Shown: positions 18,116 to 27,585 of the stretch, in pieces
Position numbering within the stretch: the stretch's first letter is position 1
How the letters are laid out: the number at the start of each line of letters is the position of its first letter
Source: Bradyrhizobium liaoningense
GTDB taxonomy: Bacteria; Pseudomonadota; Alphaproteobacteria; Rhizobiales; Xanthobacteraceae
Length of the DNA: 64,000 nucleotides
Direction: 5' to 3'
NCBI RefSeq assembly: GCF_018130825.1
Contig: NZ_JAFCJS010000001.1
Coordinates: 1,364,001-1,428,000 of the forward strand
Notes under the pieces: model-generated
Database searches by the model: none
The model's input: only the letters and a program-made list of their open reading frames with translations
Told to the model about the DNA's origin: nothing
Made by a program: the position numbers and the translations under genes

Positions 18116-19216
18116 ATGGGTCGAAAACGCACCAAGTCAGGCAAAATCCGGCTGGCGGAAGTCGCCGAGCTTGCCGGCGTGAGCCCGATTACAGCGTCCC
18201 GTTTCTTCCGCAATCCCGAAGCGCTGTCGGTGGCCAAGCGGACGCGGGTCGAAAGCGCGGCCAAGGAGCTCGGCTACGTGCCCAACCTTGCGGCACGCGC
18301 CCTCGCCTCGCAGCGCACCGAGGTGATCGGTGTCTTGATTCCGTCACTGACCAACAACGTGTTTTCCGACGTGCTGCGCGGCATCTATGACGCCTCCGAA
18401 GGCAGCCGTTACTCGATCCAGTTGTCCAACACACGCTACAGTATTCTCCAGGAGGAGAAGCTGCTGCGGCTGTTTCTGGCGCAGAAGCCGGCCGGGCTGA
18501 TCGTCACCGGCATCGACCAGACCGCGGAATCGCGCGCGATGCTGGAGGCGGCCGACTGCCCGATCGTGCAGATCATGGAGGTCGGGCCCAATCCGGTCGA
18601 CATGATGATCGGCTTTTCCCACTACGATGCAGCACGCGCGGCGATTGCTCACCTGTTCGCGCAAGGCCGCCGCAAGGTCGGCTTCGTCGGCGCGCGAATG
18701 GATCCCAGGGTGCAGCGGCGGCTGGACGGATATGTCTCCGCCATGAAGGATGCCGGCCTGTTCGAGCAACGCCTCGTCGTGACGACGGCGACCCCGACCT
18801 CGGTGACGCTCGGCGGCGCCCTGTTCACCGATCTGCTGGCGCGCGAGCCCGACCTCGACGCGGTGTTCTGCGCCAATGACGACCTTGCGCTCGGCGTGCT
18901 GTTCGAATGCCGCCGCCGCGAGATCGGCGTCCCCGAGCAGATCGCGATCGTCGGCTTCAATGACCTCGAATTCATGGCCTCCGCCGTCCCCACCCTCACC
19001 AGCGTGCGCACCAACCGCTACGAGATGGGCAAGACGGCCGCCACCATGCTGATCGAGGCGATCGAGGGGCGGCGCCCGGAGCATCCGGTGCTCGACCTCG
19101 GCTTCAAGGTGATCGAGCGGCAAAGCTCGTCGTCGCGGCTCTCGGACAATAGGCCCGCCCTATCGGGCGGCGCTGCACCGAACAAAATGGTAGCGTTACC
19201 AAGCAGCCATGACTAG
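18116..19216 (+). CDS. LacI-family transcriptional regulator of the sugar-acid locus
   Basis: A 366-residue repressor-type protein. The N-terminal helix-turn-helix and hinge occupy residues about 10-65 (RLAEVAELAGVSPITASRFF; the ASRFF variant is typical of GntR-like LacI members), followed by a periplasmic-binding-like effector domain. It is divergent from the ABC operon and codirectional with the dehydratase, and operator-like sequences lie at both borders. It probably represses both arms until a pathway intermediate such as a 2-keto-3-deoxy acid is present. The 3' end contains one of the putative operators. Confidence 0.88.
   Translation: MGRKRTKSGKIRLAEVAELAGVSPITASRFFRNPEALSVAKRTRVESAAKELGYVPNLAARALASQRTEVIGVLIPSLTNNVFSDVLRGIYDASEGSRYSIQLSNTRYSILQEEKLLRLFLAQKPAGLIVTGIDQTAESRAMLEAADCPIVQIMEVGPNPVDMMIGFSHYDAARAAIAHLFAQGRRKVGFVGARMDPRVQRRLDGYVSAMKDAGLFEQRLVVTTATPTSVTLGGALFTDLLAREPDLDAVFCANDDLALGVLFECRRREIGVPEQIAIVGFNDLEFMASAVPTLTSVRTNRYEMGKTAATMLIEAIEGRRPEHPVLDLGFKVIERQSSSSRLSDNRPALSGGAAPNKMVALPSSHD
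19188..19201. promoter_or_regulatory. LacI-type operator upstream of the dehydratase
   Basis: TGGTAGCGTTACCA is palindromic apart from one base pair and contains the central CG typical of LacI-family sites. It sits inside the last codons of the lacI gene, 150 bp before the dehydratase start, and shares its first nine bases apart from position 9 with the site at 18060. Confidence 0.6.
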
Positions 19217-19351
19217 TATCGAACTTGTGAGGAAACGACCCGCCAACGGGCAGGCAGACCATTGCTCACGCCGTTGGGCATCGCACAAGCCGACAGCCCA
19301 AGATTTACGCCGGTGACTGACGCCAGTGCGTTTGCATTGCAGGAGAAAACA

Positions 19352-21178
19352 ATGACAAAAAAGCCAACCAATGGGCACGCGCCCGGTAACGGCACCCGCC
19401 GCCACCTTCGCTCGCAGGACTGGTTCAACAACCCGCATAATCCGGGCATGACCGCGCTCTATATGGAGCGCTATCTGAACTACGGCCTCACCCGCGCCGA
19501 GCTGCAGTCCGGCAAGCCGATCATCGGCATCGCCCAGACCGGCAACGACCTCTCCCCCTGCAACCGCCACCACATCGAGCTCGCCCACCGCGTCCGCGAA
19601 GGCATCCGCGAGGCCGGCGGCATTGCCATGGAATTCCCGACCCACCCCATCCAGGAGACCGGCAAGCGCCCGACTGCGGCTCTCGACCGCAACCTCGCCT
19701 ATCTCGGCCTGGTCGAGATCCTCTACGGCTATCCGCTCGACGGCGTGGTGCTGACCACCGGCTGCGACAAGACGACGCCGGCCTGCATGATGGCGGCGGC
19801 GACCGTGAACCTGCCCGCGATCGTGCTGTCGGGCGGCCCGATGCTGAACGGCTGGCACGACGGCGAGCGCACCGGCTCCGGCACCATCGTCTGGAAGTCG
19901 CGCGAGCGGCTCGCCGCCGGCGAGATCGACTATGAGGAGTTCATGGAGATCGTGGCCTCCTCGGCGCCCTCGGTCGGCCATTGCAACACCATGGGCACCG
20001 CCTCGACCATGAACGGGCTGGCCGAGGCGCTCGGCTTCTCGCTGCCGGGCTGCGCGGCGATCCCCGCCCCCTATCGCGAGCGCGGCCAGATCGCCTACGA
20101 GACCGGCAAGCGCATCGTCGAGATGGTCTGGGAAGACCTCAAGCCCTCGGACATCCTGACCCGCAAGGCGTTCGAGAACTGCATCGTGATCAACTCGGCG
20201 ATCGGCGGCTCGACCAACGCGCCGATCCACATCAATGCGCTGGCCCGTCACATCGGCGTCGAGCTGTCGATCGACGACTGGCAGAAGGTCGGCCATGACG
20301 TGCCGCTGCTGGTCAACATGCAGCCGGCCGGCTTCTATCTCGGCGAGGAATTCCACCGCGCTGGCGGCGTGCCGGCCGTGGTGCGCGAACTGATGAAGCA
20401 CAAGCGCATCCATGAGGACGCGATCACGGTCAACGGCCGCGGCATCGGCGAGAACTGCAAGGATGCGCCCAAGCCCGACAACGACGTGATCCGGGCCTAC
20501 GACAAGCCGCTGGTGAAGGACGCCGGCTTCCTGGTGCTGAAGGGCAATTTGTTCGATTCCGCGATCATGAAGACCAGCGTGATCTCCAAGGAATTCCGCG
20601 ATCGCTATTTGAGCAACCCGAAGGACCTCAACGCCTTCGAGGGCCGCGCCATCGTGTTCGAGGGTCCGGAGGATTATCACGACCGGATCGACGATGCCTC
20701 GCTCGACATCGACGAGCACTGCGTGCTGTTCATCCGCGGCACCGGGCCGATCGGCTACCCCGGCGGCGCCGAGGTCGTGAACATGCAGCCGCCCGCGGCG
20801 CTGATCAAACGCGGCATCCTGTCCCTGCCCTGCATCGGTGACGGCCGCCAGTCCGGCACCTCGGGCTCGCCGTCGATCCTCAATGCTTCGCCGGAAGCGG
20901 CCGCCAATGGCGGGCTCGCGATCCTCAAGACCGGCGACAAGGTGCGCATCGACCTCAACAAGGGCAGCGCCAACATCCTGATCTCGGACGAGGAGCTGAA
21001 GAAGCGCCACACCGAGCTCAAGGCCAGCGGCGGCTTCAAGCATCCGCCGAACCAGACGCCGTGGCAGGAGATCTATCGCAACACCGTCGGCCAGCAATCG
21101 ACCGGCGCCTGCATGGAGCTCGCCACGCGCTACCAGAACGTCGCCGGCACCTTTGGTGTGGCGCGGGATAATCACTGA
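19352..21178 (+). CDS. IlvD/Edd-family aldonate dehydratase
   Basis: A 608-residue Fe-S dehydratase. The presumed cluster ligands are C70 (in DLSPCNRHH), C138 (in [11 protein letters not shown]) and C211 (in [12 protein letters not shown]), the arrangement seen in the [2Fe-2S] L-arabinonate and xylonate dehydratases. It removes water from a sugar acid to give a 2-keto-3-deoxy acid, which the kinase and aldolase of the leftward arm could process. The ATG at 19352 follows AGGAG; the ORF start at 19262 is too far upstream. Confidence 0.87.
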   Translation: MTKKPTNGHAPGNGTRRHLRSQDWFNNPHNPGMTALYMERYLNYGLTRAELQSGKPIIGIAQTGNDLSPCNRHHIELAHRVREGIREAGGIAMEFPTHPIQETGKRPTAALDRNLAYLGLVEILYGYPLDGVVLTTGCDKTTPACMMAAATVNLPAIVLSGGPMLNGWHDGERTGSGTIVWKSRERLAAGEIDYEEFMEIVASSAPSVGHCNTMGTASTMNGLAEALGFSLPGCAAIPAPYRERGQIAYETGKRIVEMVWEDLKPSDILTRKAFENCIVINSAIGGSTNAPIHINALARHIGVELSIDDWQKVGHDVPLLVNMQPAGFYLGEEFHRAGGVPAVVRELMKHKRIHEDAITVNGRGIGENCKDAPKPDNDVIRAYDKPLVKDAGFLVLKGNLFDSAIMKTSVISKEFRDRYLSNPKDLNAFEGRAIVFEGPEDYHDRIDDASLDIDEHCVLFIRGTGPIGYPGGAEVVNMQPPAALIKRGILSLPCIGDGRQSGTSGSPSILNASPEAAANGGLAILKTGDKVRIDLNKGSANILISDEELKKRHTELKASGGFKHPPNQTPWQEIYRNTVGQQSTGACMELATRYQNVAGTFGVARDNH

Positions 21179-21182
21179 GTTA

Positions 21183-21256
21183 GGCAGGTGAGCGAAGCGA
21201 CACCCGGGACATCCCGTTCCCGGATGTCGCGCTTACGCGCTCATCCGGGCTACGGC
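21183..21256. repeat. intergenic palindromic repeat
   Basis: GGGACATCCC and the flanking ACACCCGGGA...TCCGGGCTACGG segments are self-complementary in part. The composition matches the dispersed element class seen elsewhere in the window. It separates the dehydratase from the first SDR gene. Confidence 0.45.
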
Positions 21257-21292
21257 ATTGGCAATCAAATTCAAGGTGAGGAGAACAACAAC

Positions 21293-22024
21293 ATGGCAGA
21301 CCGCCTCAAGGGTAAGCGCGCCGTCGTCACGGCTGCGGCAGCAGGCATCGGGCGCGCTTGCGCCATCGCATTCGCGCGCGAAGGCGCGACCGTCATTGCC
21401 ACCGATATCAACGAAGCCGGCATCGCGAACCTGACCAAGGAAGGCATCGCCGAGGTCGCAAAACTCGACGTCCGCAACACCGCCGACGTCAACGCCTTTG
21501 CCAAGCGCATCGGCAAGATCGACATCCTGCTCAACGCCGCCGGCTTCGTGCATCACGGCACCATCCTCGAATGCTCGGAAGAGGATTTCGACTTCTCGTT
21601 CGATCTCAACGTCAAGTCGATGCACCGGACCATCAAGGCTTTCCTGCCCGACATGATTGCGGGCGGCGGCGGCAGCATCGTCAACATCTCGTCCTGCGCG
21701 GCCTTGAGGCCGCCGGCGAACCGGTACGTCTACAGCTCGTCGAAGGCGGCGGTGTCGCTGCTGTCGCGCGCGGTCGCGCTCGACTTCATCACCAAGGGTA
21801 TTCGCTGCAATTCGATCTGCCCCGGCACCGTCGAGACGCCTTCGATGCTCGACCGCGCCGCAGCGCAAGGACCGCAGGGCAAGGAGATGTTCATCTCCCG
21901 CCAGAAGATGGGCCGGCTCGGCACCGCCGAGGAGATCGCATCCATGGCGGTCTATCTCGGCAGCGACGAGAGCGCCTTCACCACCGGCGTCGACCTCGTC
22001 GTCGACGGCGGCTACATGCTCTGA
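21293..22024 (+). CDS. short-chain dehydrogenase/reductase, sugar-acid type
   Basis: A 243-residue classical SDR. The cofactor motif is TAAAAGIGRA near residue 12, the NAAG segment follows strand 4, and the catalytic triad comprises ISS and YSSSK. The lack of a Gly at the first position (TAAAAGIG) and the overall pattern recall DHRS6-like and 2-keto-3-deoxy-L-fuconate dehydrogenases. Oxidation of a keto-deoxy sugar acid would fit the dehydratase upstream. The start at 21293 has GTGAGGAGAA ahead of it. Confidence 0.8.
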   Translation: MADRLKGKRAVVTAAAAGIGRACAIAFAREGATVIATDINEAGIANLTKEGIAEVAKLDVRNTADVNAFAKRIGKIDILLNAAGFVHHGTILECSEEDFDFSFDLNVKSMHRTIKAFLPDMIAGGGGSIVNISSCAALRPPANRYVYSSSKAAVSLLSRAVALDFITKGIRCNSICPGTVETPSMLDRAAAQGPQGKEMFISRQKMGRLGTAEEIASMAVYLGSDESAFTTGVDLVVDGGYML

Positions 22025-22036
22025 TCAACTCCTCAT

Positions 22037-22130
22037 CCCCAAGAGGCACGCAAGTGCCGTCTTGGGGGATGGGCCACGGGCTCCATGGTTCGAGACGCGC
22101 GCCAAGTGCGCGCTCCTCACCATGAGGGAT
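22037..22130. repeat. double-hairpin intergenic repeat
   Basis: Two adjacent hairpins are visible. CCCCAAGAGGCAC pairs with GTGCCGTCTTGGGG around GCAA, and CATGGT...GCGCGC pairs with GCGCGC...ACCATG. It lies between the two SDR genes and belongs to the same class of mobile palindromes. The first hairpin could also slow transcription, but it has no T-tract. Confidence 0.5.
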
Positions 22131-22145
22131 AGGGAGGGTTTCGCG

Positions 22146-22892
22146 ATGAACAAGATCGACCTCAACGGCCGCGTCGCTGTCGTCACCGGCGGCGCGCAGG
22201 GCTTTGGCCGCGCCATCACCGCGCGCTTCGTTGCATCAGGCGCGAAGGTCGCGATCTGGGATTTTGACTCAGGCCTGGCTGAGAAGACCGCCAAGGAAGT
22301 TGGCGGCGAAACACAAGTCTTCAAGGTCGACGTCACCGATACCGCAGGCGTCGAAGAGGCGCGCGACGCAACGCTCAAGGCGTTCGGCAAGATCGACATC
22401 CTCGTCAACAATGCCGGCATCGCCGGCGTCAACAAGCCGGTCTGGGAGACCGATCTCGAGGAATGGCGCAAGGTGCTGCGCATCAACCTCGACGGCCCCT
22501 TCATCGTCTGCAAGGCGATCGTGCCTGAAATGCTCAAGCAGAAATACGGGCGGATCGTGAACATCGCCTCGATCGCCGGCAAGGAAGGCAATCCCAACGC
22601 ATCGCATTATTCGGCCTCGAAGGCCGGCCTGATCGCACTGACGAAGTCGCTCGGCAAGGAGCTCGCCGCGCACGACATTCTCGTGAACGCAGTGACCCCG
22701 GCGGCCGCGAAGACCGCGATCTTCGACCAGATGACGCAGCAGCATATCGACTTCATGCTGTCGAAAATCCCGAAGGCGCGCTTCGTGCTGGTCGAAGAGC
22801 TCGCCGCGATGGTGAGCTGGCTCGCATCCGAAGATTGTGCCTTCTCCACCGGCGCGGTGTTTGATATTTCCGGCGGACGGGCGACCTACTGA
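22146..22892 (+). CDS. short-chain dehydrogenase/reductase (second)
   Basis: A 248-residue classical SDR with TGGAQGFGRAI cofactor motif, NNAG, a catalytic Ser in NIASIAGKEG and the YSASK Tyr/Lys pair. It resembles 3-oxoacyl-ACP reductase-like and aldose/aldonate dehydrogenases. In this context it may oxidise the sugar or lactone precursor. AGGGAGG ends 7 bp before the ATG at 22146; the longer ORF start at 22062 runs through the repeat and is rejected. Probably in one unit with the dehydratase and first SDR. Confidence 0.8.
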   Translation: MNKIDLNGRVAVVTGGAQGFGRAITARFVASGAKVAIWDFDSGLAEKTAKEVGGETQVFKVDVTDTAGVEEARDATLKAFGKIDILVNNAGIAGVNKPVWETDLEEWRKVLRINLDGPFIVCKAIVPEMLKQKYGRIVNIASIAGKEGNPNASHYSASKAGLIALTKSLGKELAAHDILVNAVTPAAAKTAIFDQMTQQHIDFMLSKIPKARFVLVEELAAMVSWLASEDCAFSTGAVFDISGGRATY

Positions 22893-22918
22893 GGCATGGC
22901 CGCCCGAGGGGGCGGATC

Positions 22919-24076
22919 ATGCAATTCGGTCGTCGGGATTTCGTGAAGCTCGCAGCGGGCGCAGGCGCGCTGCCGCTGCTGTCATCGACGACACTGGCGC
23001 AACTCGCGCCCAACCCGCCGAGCATCCGCCCTCCCTCGCCGGCCGAGCGCGGCGCCATGGCACGGCTCGCGCACAGCTTCATGGACAAGTACGGCGTGCC
23101 GGCATTGTCCGTTGCGATCGGTTATGCCGGCACTGTTGTCCATGAGGACGCGTTCGGCGTTGCCGACATCGAACGGAACGAGGCCGTGACGCCGCGGAAT
23201 CTGTTCCGGATCGCCAGCGTCAGCAAGATGATCACCTCGGTCACGATCTTCCGCCTGATCGAGCAGAACCGCCTCAAGCTGACGGATCGCGTGTTCGGTC
23301 CGGGCGCGCTGCTCGGCACCGATTATGGCCAGCCGCCCTACTCTGCCGGCATCGACGAGATCACGCTCGAGCATCTCCTGACCCACACCGCCGGCGGCTG
23401 GAGCAACGACAACCGCGATCCCATGTTCAGCCATCCGCGGATGGATCATGCCGAGCTGATCGCCTGGACGCTCGCCAACCGGCCGCTCGAGCGGCCGCCG
23501 GGCCAGCGCTACGCCTATTCCAATTTCGGCTATTGCGTGCTCGGCCGCGTGATCGAGAAGCTCACTGGCCAGCCCTATGCCGAGCACGTCCGCACCGACG
23601 TCCTGGCGCGCTGCGGCGTCACCGACATGACGATTGCCGGCAACACCCGCGAGCAGCGCCAGGCCGGTGAAGTCGTCTATTACGGCCAGAGCGAAAATCC
23701 CTACATCATGAACGTCCGGCGGATGGATTCCCATGGCGGCTGGATCGCGACGCCGGCGGACCTCGTGCAATTCCTGATGCATGTCGACGGCTACACGCAG
23801 CCGGCGAACATCCTGCGGCCGCGCACCATCGAGGTCATGACCACCGCGCCCAGCTACAGTCCGGACTACGCCAAGGGTTTTTGCGTCAACAAGTCAGGCA
23901 ATTGGTGGCACAATGGCAGCCTGCCGGGCACGAGCACCATTGCGGTCAGAACCCATGGCGGCTTCTGCTGGGCCGCCTTCACAAACACCAGACGCAGGAA
24001 TTCCGACATGGATGGCGATCTCGACAATCTCAACTGGAACATGGCGCGCCAGGTCGGCGAATGGCGGGTGGCCTGA
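22919..24076 (+). CDS. beta-lactamase-fold serine hydrolase (Tat exported)
   Basis: A 385-residue class C/esterase-type hydrolase. The N-terminus MQFGRRDFVKLAAGAGA is a twin-arginine signal. The nucleophile motif is S100-V-S-K103, the second motif is Y200-S-N202, and the third is HNG in WWHNGSLPGT. Members include D-aminopeptidases, esterases and lactonases; substrate cannot be assigned. It follows the SDR gene by 26 bp and might act on an extracytoplasmic lactone of the same pathway, but that is speculation. Confidence 0.8.
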   Translation: MQFGRRDFVKLAAGAGALPLLSSTTLAQLAPNPPSIRPPSPAERGAMARLAHSFMDKYGVPALSVAIGYAGTVVHEDAFGVADIERNEAVTPRNLFRIASVSKMITSVTIFRLIEQNRLKLTDRVFGPGALLGTDYGQPPYSAGIDEITLEHLLTHTAGGWSNDNRDPMFSHPRMDHAELIAWTLANRPLERPPGQRYAYSNFGYCVLGRVIEKLTGQPYAEHVRTDVLARCGVTDMTIAGNTREQRQAGEVVYYGQSENPYIMNVRRMDSHGGWIATPADLVQFLMHVDGYTQPANILRPRTIEVMTTAPSYSPDYAKGFCVNKSGNWWHNGSLPGTSTIAVRTHGGFCWAAFTNTRRRNSDMDGDLDNLNWNMARQVGEWRVA

Positions 24077-24079
24077 GCC

Positions 24080-24472
24080 ATGATCCGGGAAGGTGGATGC
24101 CTGTGCGGCGCGGTGCGGTTCAAGGCGGAGGGCGAGCCGCTCAACGTCCGCATCTGCCATTGCCGCATCTGTCAGAAGGCGATGGGCTCGCCCTATTTCG
24201 CCCGTGCGCAGTTCGACCAGCGCGCGCTGACGGTCGAGGGCGAGACCGAACGCTATGCGTCGTCCGAGAACATTGACCGCGTATTCTGCAAGCGCTGCGG
24301 CACGCGGCTGTTCGCCTGGCGGCGCAACGGCACGCTGGCGGGCGTTTCGCTCACGACCTTCGACGACCGCAACGCCTTTACGCCGACCGAGCACATCTGG
24401 GTCTCGGAAAAGCTGGCGTGGCTGAAGCTCGATGACGGTCTGACGCAATATCAGGGAACGATTCCGGCCTGA
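24080..24472 (+). CDS. GFA/CENP-V family zinc protein
   Basis: A 130-residue protein with the zinc ligands of the GFA fold: GGCLCGAV near the start, CHCRICQ around residue 30 and CKRCGT around residue 74. The family was named for a glutathione-dependent formaldehyde-activating enzyme, but most members lack that activity and are of unknown function. The gene starts 3 bp after the hydrolase stop, so the two are probably cotranscribed. Confidence 0.85.
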   Translation: MIREGGCLCGAVRFKAEGEPLNVRICHCRICQKAMGSPYFARAQFDQRALTVEGETERYASSENIDRVFCKRCGTRLFAWRRNGTLAGVSLTTFDDRNAFTPTEHIWVSEKLAWLKLDDGLTQYQGTIPA

Positions 24473-24474
24473 TG

Positions 24475-25386
24475 TCAGGCCTGGCCTGACACAGGCGCCC
24501 TCGCCGCCTGAGCGCGCCGTCCCGTCGTCGTCGCGATCCAGATTCCGGCGAACACCGCGACGATGCCGGCCGCCAGATTCCAGCGCAGCGGTTCGTTCAG
24601 CAGCCAGGCCCCGACCAGCGAGGCCGTGATCGGATTGACCGTCACCGAGATCGCGACGCGCGTCGGTGTCGTACGCTCCAGCGCGAAGGCCCAGAGATAG
24701 AAGGTCAGCGCTGCGCCGAAGGCACCGAGATAAGCAGCCGCCAGCCATTGCGGCATGCCGAAGCCGGCGACCGGTGCAAAGCTGCCGCGGACACAGGAGA
24801 GCAGGATCAGGCAGATCGCGCCCGCCGCCATGCTCATGGTCGTGAACGCGATTGGGCCGGAGCGCCGGATCAGCGGCTTCGACCAGATGCCGTAGAGCGC
24901 CATGCACAGCGCCGCCGCCATCATCAGGAGATCACCGCGCCAGGCGCCTGACGGCGCCGAGGCGAGGTCGGAGAGCAGCGCGACCGCAACGCCAGACGTC
25001 GCGACCACGACACCGATCGACTTGCGCCAGGTCAGGGCTTCGGCGCCGAGAGCGGCGCCGATCACGAGCGACAACAGAGGAAGCGTCGACAGAGCGAGCG
25101 CGCCGCGCGCGGCGGTCGTGAAGATCAGCGACGCGTTGAACAGGATCGGGAACAGCGCAAAGAACAGGATGCCGAGCGCGATGGCGGCGGCCCAGTCGCC
25201 CCGCTCCGGCCAGCGATCGCCGCGCAGCAGCGTGAGAGGCAACAGCAGGAGGAAGCCGATGCCGAACCGGAACGAGCCGATCGCCAGCGGATCGATGCTG
25301 CCGACGAGGTAGCGCGTCGCGCCGATCGAAGTCCCGCCCAGCGCGCTCGACAGCACGGCGGCCAGAACGCCAAGAATCTCGCCCAC
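24475..25386 (-). CDS. DMT-superfamily EamA transporter
   Basis: A 303-residue membrane protein with about ten hydrophobic helices arranged as two EamA repeats. The first repeat begins near residue 5 and the second near residue 150. The family exports amino acids or other metabolites. Translation appears to start at GTG 25386 behind GGGAGC. It is divergent from a LysR-family regulator with an 89-bp gap, the usual arrangement for a regulator controlling an exporter. Confidence 0.85.
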   Translation of the reverse strand: MGEILGVLAAVLSSALGGTSIGATRYLVGSIDPLAIGSFRFGIGFLLLLPLTLLRGDRWPERGDWAAAIALGILFFALFPILFNASLIFTTAARGALALSTLPLLSLVIGAALGAEALTWRKSIGVVVATSGVAVALLSDLASAPSGAWRGDLLMMAAALCMALYGIWSKPLIRRSGPIAFTTMSMAAGAICLILLSCVRGSFAPVAGFGMPQWLAAAYLGAFGAALTFYLWAFALERTTPTRVAISVTVNPITASLVGAWLLNEPLRWNLAAGIVAVFAGIWIATTTGRRAQAARAPVSGQA

Positions 25387-25475
25387 GCTTGCTCCCGTTG
25401 ATGCCTTGAAAGCAGCATAGGAGGCGCGCCCAAACAGGGAATGGAATTTCCGTCATGCCAGGATAAGTTTTCGTC

Positions 25476-26345
25476 ATGACCGCACCCGTTCTCGATCCCG
25501 ATCTGCTGAAGGCCTTCGCCGCCGTCGCCGAGCATCGCTCCTTCACGCGCGCCGCCGCGGCGCTCAACCGGACCCAATCGGCGGTCAGCGTCCAGATCAG
25601 GCGCCTGGAAGAACGGCTCGGCGCGAAACTGTTTCAACGCACCAGCGCCGGCGTTGCACTGACCGCAGCAGGCGACGAACTCCTGGTCTATGCGAAGCGG
25701 CTGCTCGACCTCAATGCAGAGGCCGTCGATGCGCTCCGCGCGCGCAAGCACGAAGCCGTGGTCCGCCTCGGCGTGATGGACGACTACGGCACGATCGTCA
25801 TTCCGCCATTGCTGGCGCAATTCGCCAAAAGCCATCCGGAGATCCGGGTCGAGATCGAGACCGGGCTGACCGCGACGATGCCGGCCCGGCTCGGCGAGGC
25901 CTATGACCTCGTCATCGCCATGCACCCGGAGGGACGCGGCGACGGCGAGCTGCTGCGACGCGAGCAGGCGGTGTGGGCCGCGGCCGCATCATATTCAGTC
26001 GGGGCACCGCACGACGCGCTGCCCATCGCGCTCTACCCACACGGCTGCCTGTTCCGGCAATGGGCTGCGGACGCCCTCGATGCCGCCGGCCGGCCCTGGC
26101 GCCTCGTCTTTGTCAGCCGGACGCTTGCAGCGGTTGAGGCGATCGCAGCCCAGGGTCTTGCGATCACCGTCGTGAAAGCCGGCACCCTGCCGCCCCGCCT
26201 GCGCGTCCTGTCGGAGCGCGACGGCCTGCCGCCGCTGCCGGCCGCGGACATCCGCCTCCATTGCGCGCGCAAGCTGTCGCGTCCGGCGGCCCTGCTGGCG
26301 GATCATCTGCAGCGTGGCATTCCGGAACCGGCCACCCTATGTTGA
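25476..26345 (+). CDS. LysR-family transcriptional regulator
   Basis: A 289-residue regulator. The N-terminal winged helix-turn-helix covers residues about 8-66 (AVAEHRSFTRAAAALNRTQSAVSVQIRRLEERLG), followed by a substrate-binding-like effector domain that begins near residue 93. It probably controls the divergent EamA exporter and itself. No clear T-N11-A box could be singled out in the short gap. Confidence 0.88.
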   Translation: MTAPVLDPDLLKAFAAVAEHRSFTRAAAALNRTQSAVSVQIRRLEERLGAKLFQRTSAGVALTAAGDELLVYAKRLLDLNAEAVDALRARKHEAVVRLGVMDDYGTIVIPPLLAQFAKSHPEIRVEIETGLTATMPARLGEAYDLVIAMHPEGRGDGELLRREQAVWAAAASYSVGAPHDALPIALYPHGCLFRQWAADALDAAGRPWRLVFVSRTLAAVEAIAAQGLAITVVKAGTLPPRLRVLSERDGLPPLPAADIRLHCARKLSRPAALLADHLQRGIPEPATLC

Positions 26346-26419
26346 GCTGAAGCGTTGCTGCACGACCGGGTTTGGCTGGGACGGCTGCAAGGCCGCGAGC
26401 AAACCGGGATAGACGAGCC

Positions 26420-27100
26420 GTGAACATTTCCCTTTATGATCTTTCGGTGTGGGTGCTGCCGCTGGTCCTGGCCATCACCTTCCACGAGGCCGCGCACGCC
26501 TTCGTCGCCTACCGTCTCGGCGACAATACGGCCTGGCAGCTCGGCCGCGTCAGCTTCAATCCTGTCAGGCACATCGATCCCTTCGGCACCCTGATCCTGC
26601 CGGCGATGCTGCTGTTCGCGCATTCGCCGTTCCTGTTCGGCTATGCCAAGCCGGTGCCGGTGAATTTCCGCAAGCTCAACAACCCCAGGCTCGACATGGT
26701 CTGGGTGGCGCTGGCCGGGCCCGCGACCAATATCCTGCTGGCGCTCGCGGCGGCTCTCGCCCTTCACGCGCTGCCCTTGGCGCCGGCAGGGTCGGCGCAA
26801 TGGATCTTCGACAATCTCAAGAATGCGCTGGTCATCAACGCGATCCTGGCCGTCTTCAACATGATGCCGATCCCGCCGCTCGACGGCGGCCGCGTCGCGG
26901 TCGGGCTGCTGCCACGACCGCTCGCTTTGCCGCTGGCCCGGCTCGAGCCGTTCGGTATGCTGATCCTGATCGGCCTGTTGATCCTGCTGCCGCTCGCGGG
27001 CTCGCAGTTCGGTCTAAATCTTGATGTTATTTCAGCAATACTGCGAACGTTGACCGGTTATGTGATTCAGGCTGTTCTCTTCCTGACCGGCAATGCGTAG
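26420..27100 (+). CDS. site-2 protease (M50) family membrane protein
   Basis: A 226-residue polytopic protein. The zinc motif H22-E-A-A-H26 lies in the first membrane helix, and the third ligand region NMMPIPPLDGG lies near residue 157, as in group III site-2 proteases such as SpoIVFB. No PDZ domain is present. It should cleave membrane-embedded peptides, but the substrate is unknown. The GTG at 26420 is chosen because the hydrophobic core starts shortly after; the upstream TTG ORF start overlaps no clear ribosome site. Confidence 0.82.
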   Translation: MNISLYDLSVWVLPLVLAITFHEAAHAFVAYRLGDNTAWQLGRVSFNPVRHIDPFGTLILPAMLLFAHSPFLFGYAKPVPVNFRKLNNPRLDMVWVALAGPATNILLALAAALALHALPLAPAGSAQWIFDNLKNALVINAILAVFNMMPIPPLDGGRVAVGLLPRPLALPLARLEPFGMLILIGLLILLPLAGSQFGLNLDVISAILRTLTGYVIQAVLFLTGNA

Positions 27101-27144
27101 TTGAACAGAACACCCGAATACGAGCCGAAGGGCCAGAGGCCGAC

Positions 27145-27585
27145 TTGGTCAAAGCTGCCGATATGCTGATCGCGCGACGCGCGGACACCCGTGCCCGCGC
27201 CGATTTCGCCACCTGGAAGATGATGGCCAAACTCAACGGGGCGTCCGCGCTGCCTGCGGAGGCCCAGGAGTTCCTCAGCAGCTACAACAATCTGCTGGCC
27301 CGGATGAGCGAGGGCGAGGCCACCGAGGCCACCATCGCCGCGATCTACAAGGCCTACTATGCCGAAATGGGTGGCGGCGGAACTCCGCCCGATGTCCGCC
27401 CCCGCCAGGCCGAGCCGGCCGCGGACAATGTTACCGCCTTCCGGCGCCCGGCGCCGAAACCGAAGACGATAAACTTTTTTGGGGCCGGCACGGCCGCTGG
27501 AACCCAGAAACGACCGCTCCCCGTGGCGCTGATCTTCGCCTGCCTGGTGGTGGTCTATGTCGGGATCCGGTTTTACTGGCGCTGA
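27145..27585 (+). CDS. hypothetical protein with C-terminal membrane anchor
   Basis: A 146-residue protein of unknown family. Residues 1-75 are helical and charged (MVKAADMLIARRADTRARAD), residues about 80-120 are Pro/Ala-rich, and residues about 124-143 form one hydrophobic span (LPVALIFACLVVVYVGI). Start is a TTG at 27145 behind AGAGG; the ATG at 27163 is an alternative. Its 3' end overlaps the convergent tonB gene by 13 bp. Confidence 0.65.
   Translation: MVKAADMLIARRADTRARADFATWKMMAKLNGASALPAEAQEFLSSYNNLLARMSEGEATEATIAAIYKAYYAEMGGGGTPPDVRPRQAEPAADNVTAFRRPAPKPKTINFFGAGTAAGTQKRPLPVALIFACLVVVYVGIRFYWR

Noticed and set aside
19196..21175. 659-residue minus-strand frame over the dehydratase
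   Set aside because: Antisense shadow; the plus-strand frame has all IlvD/Edd cysteine motifs.
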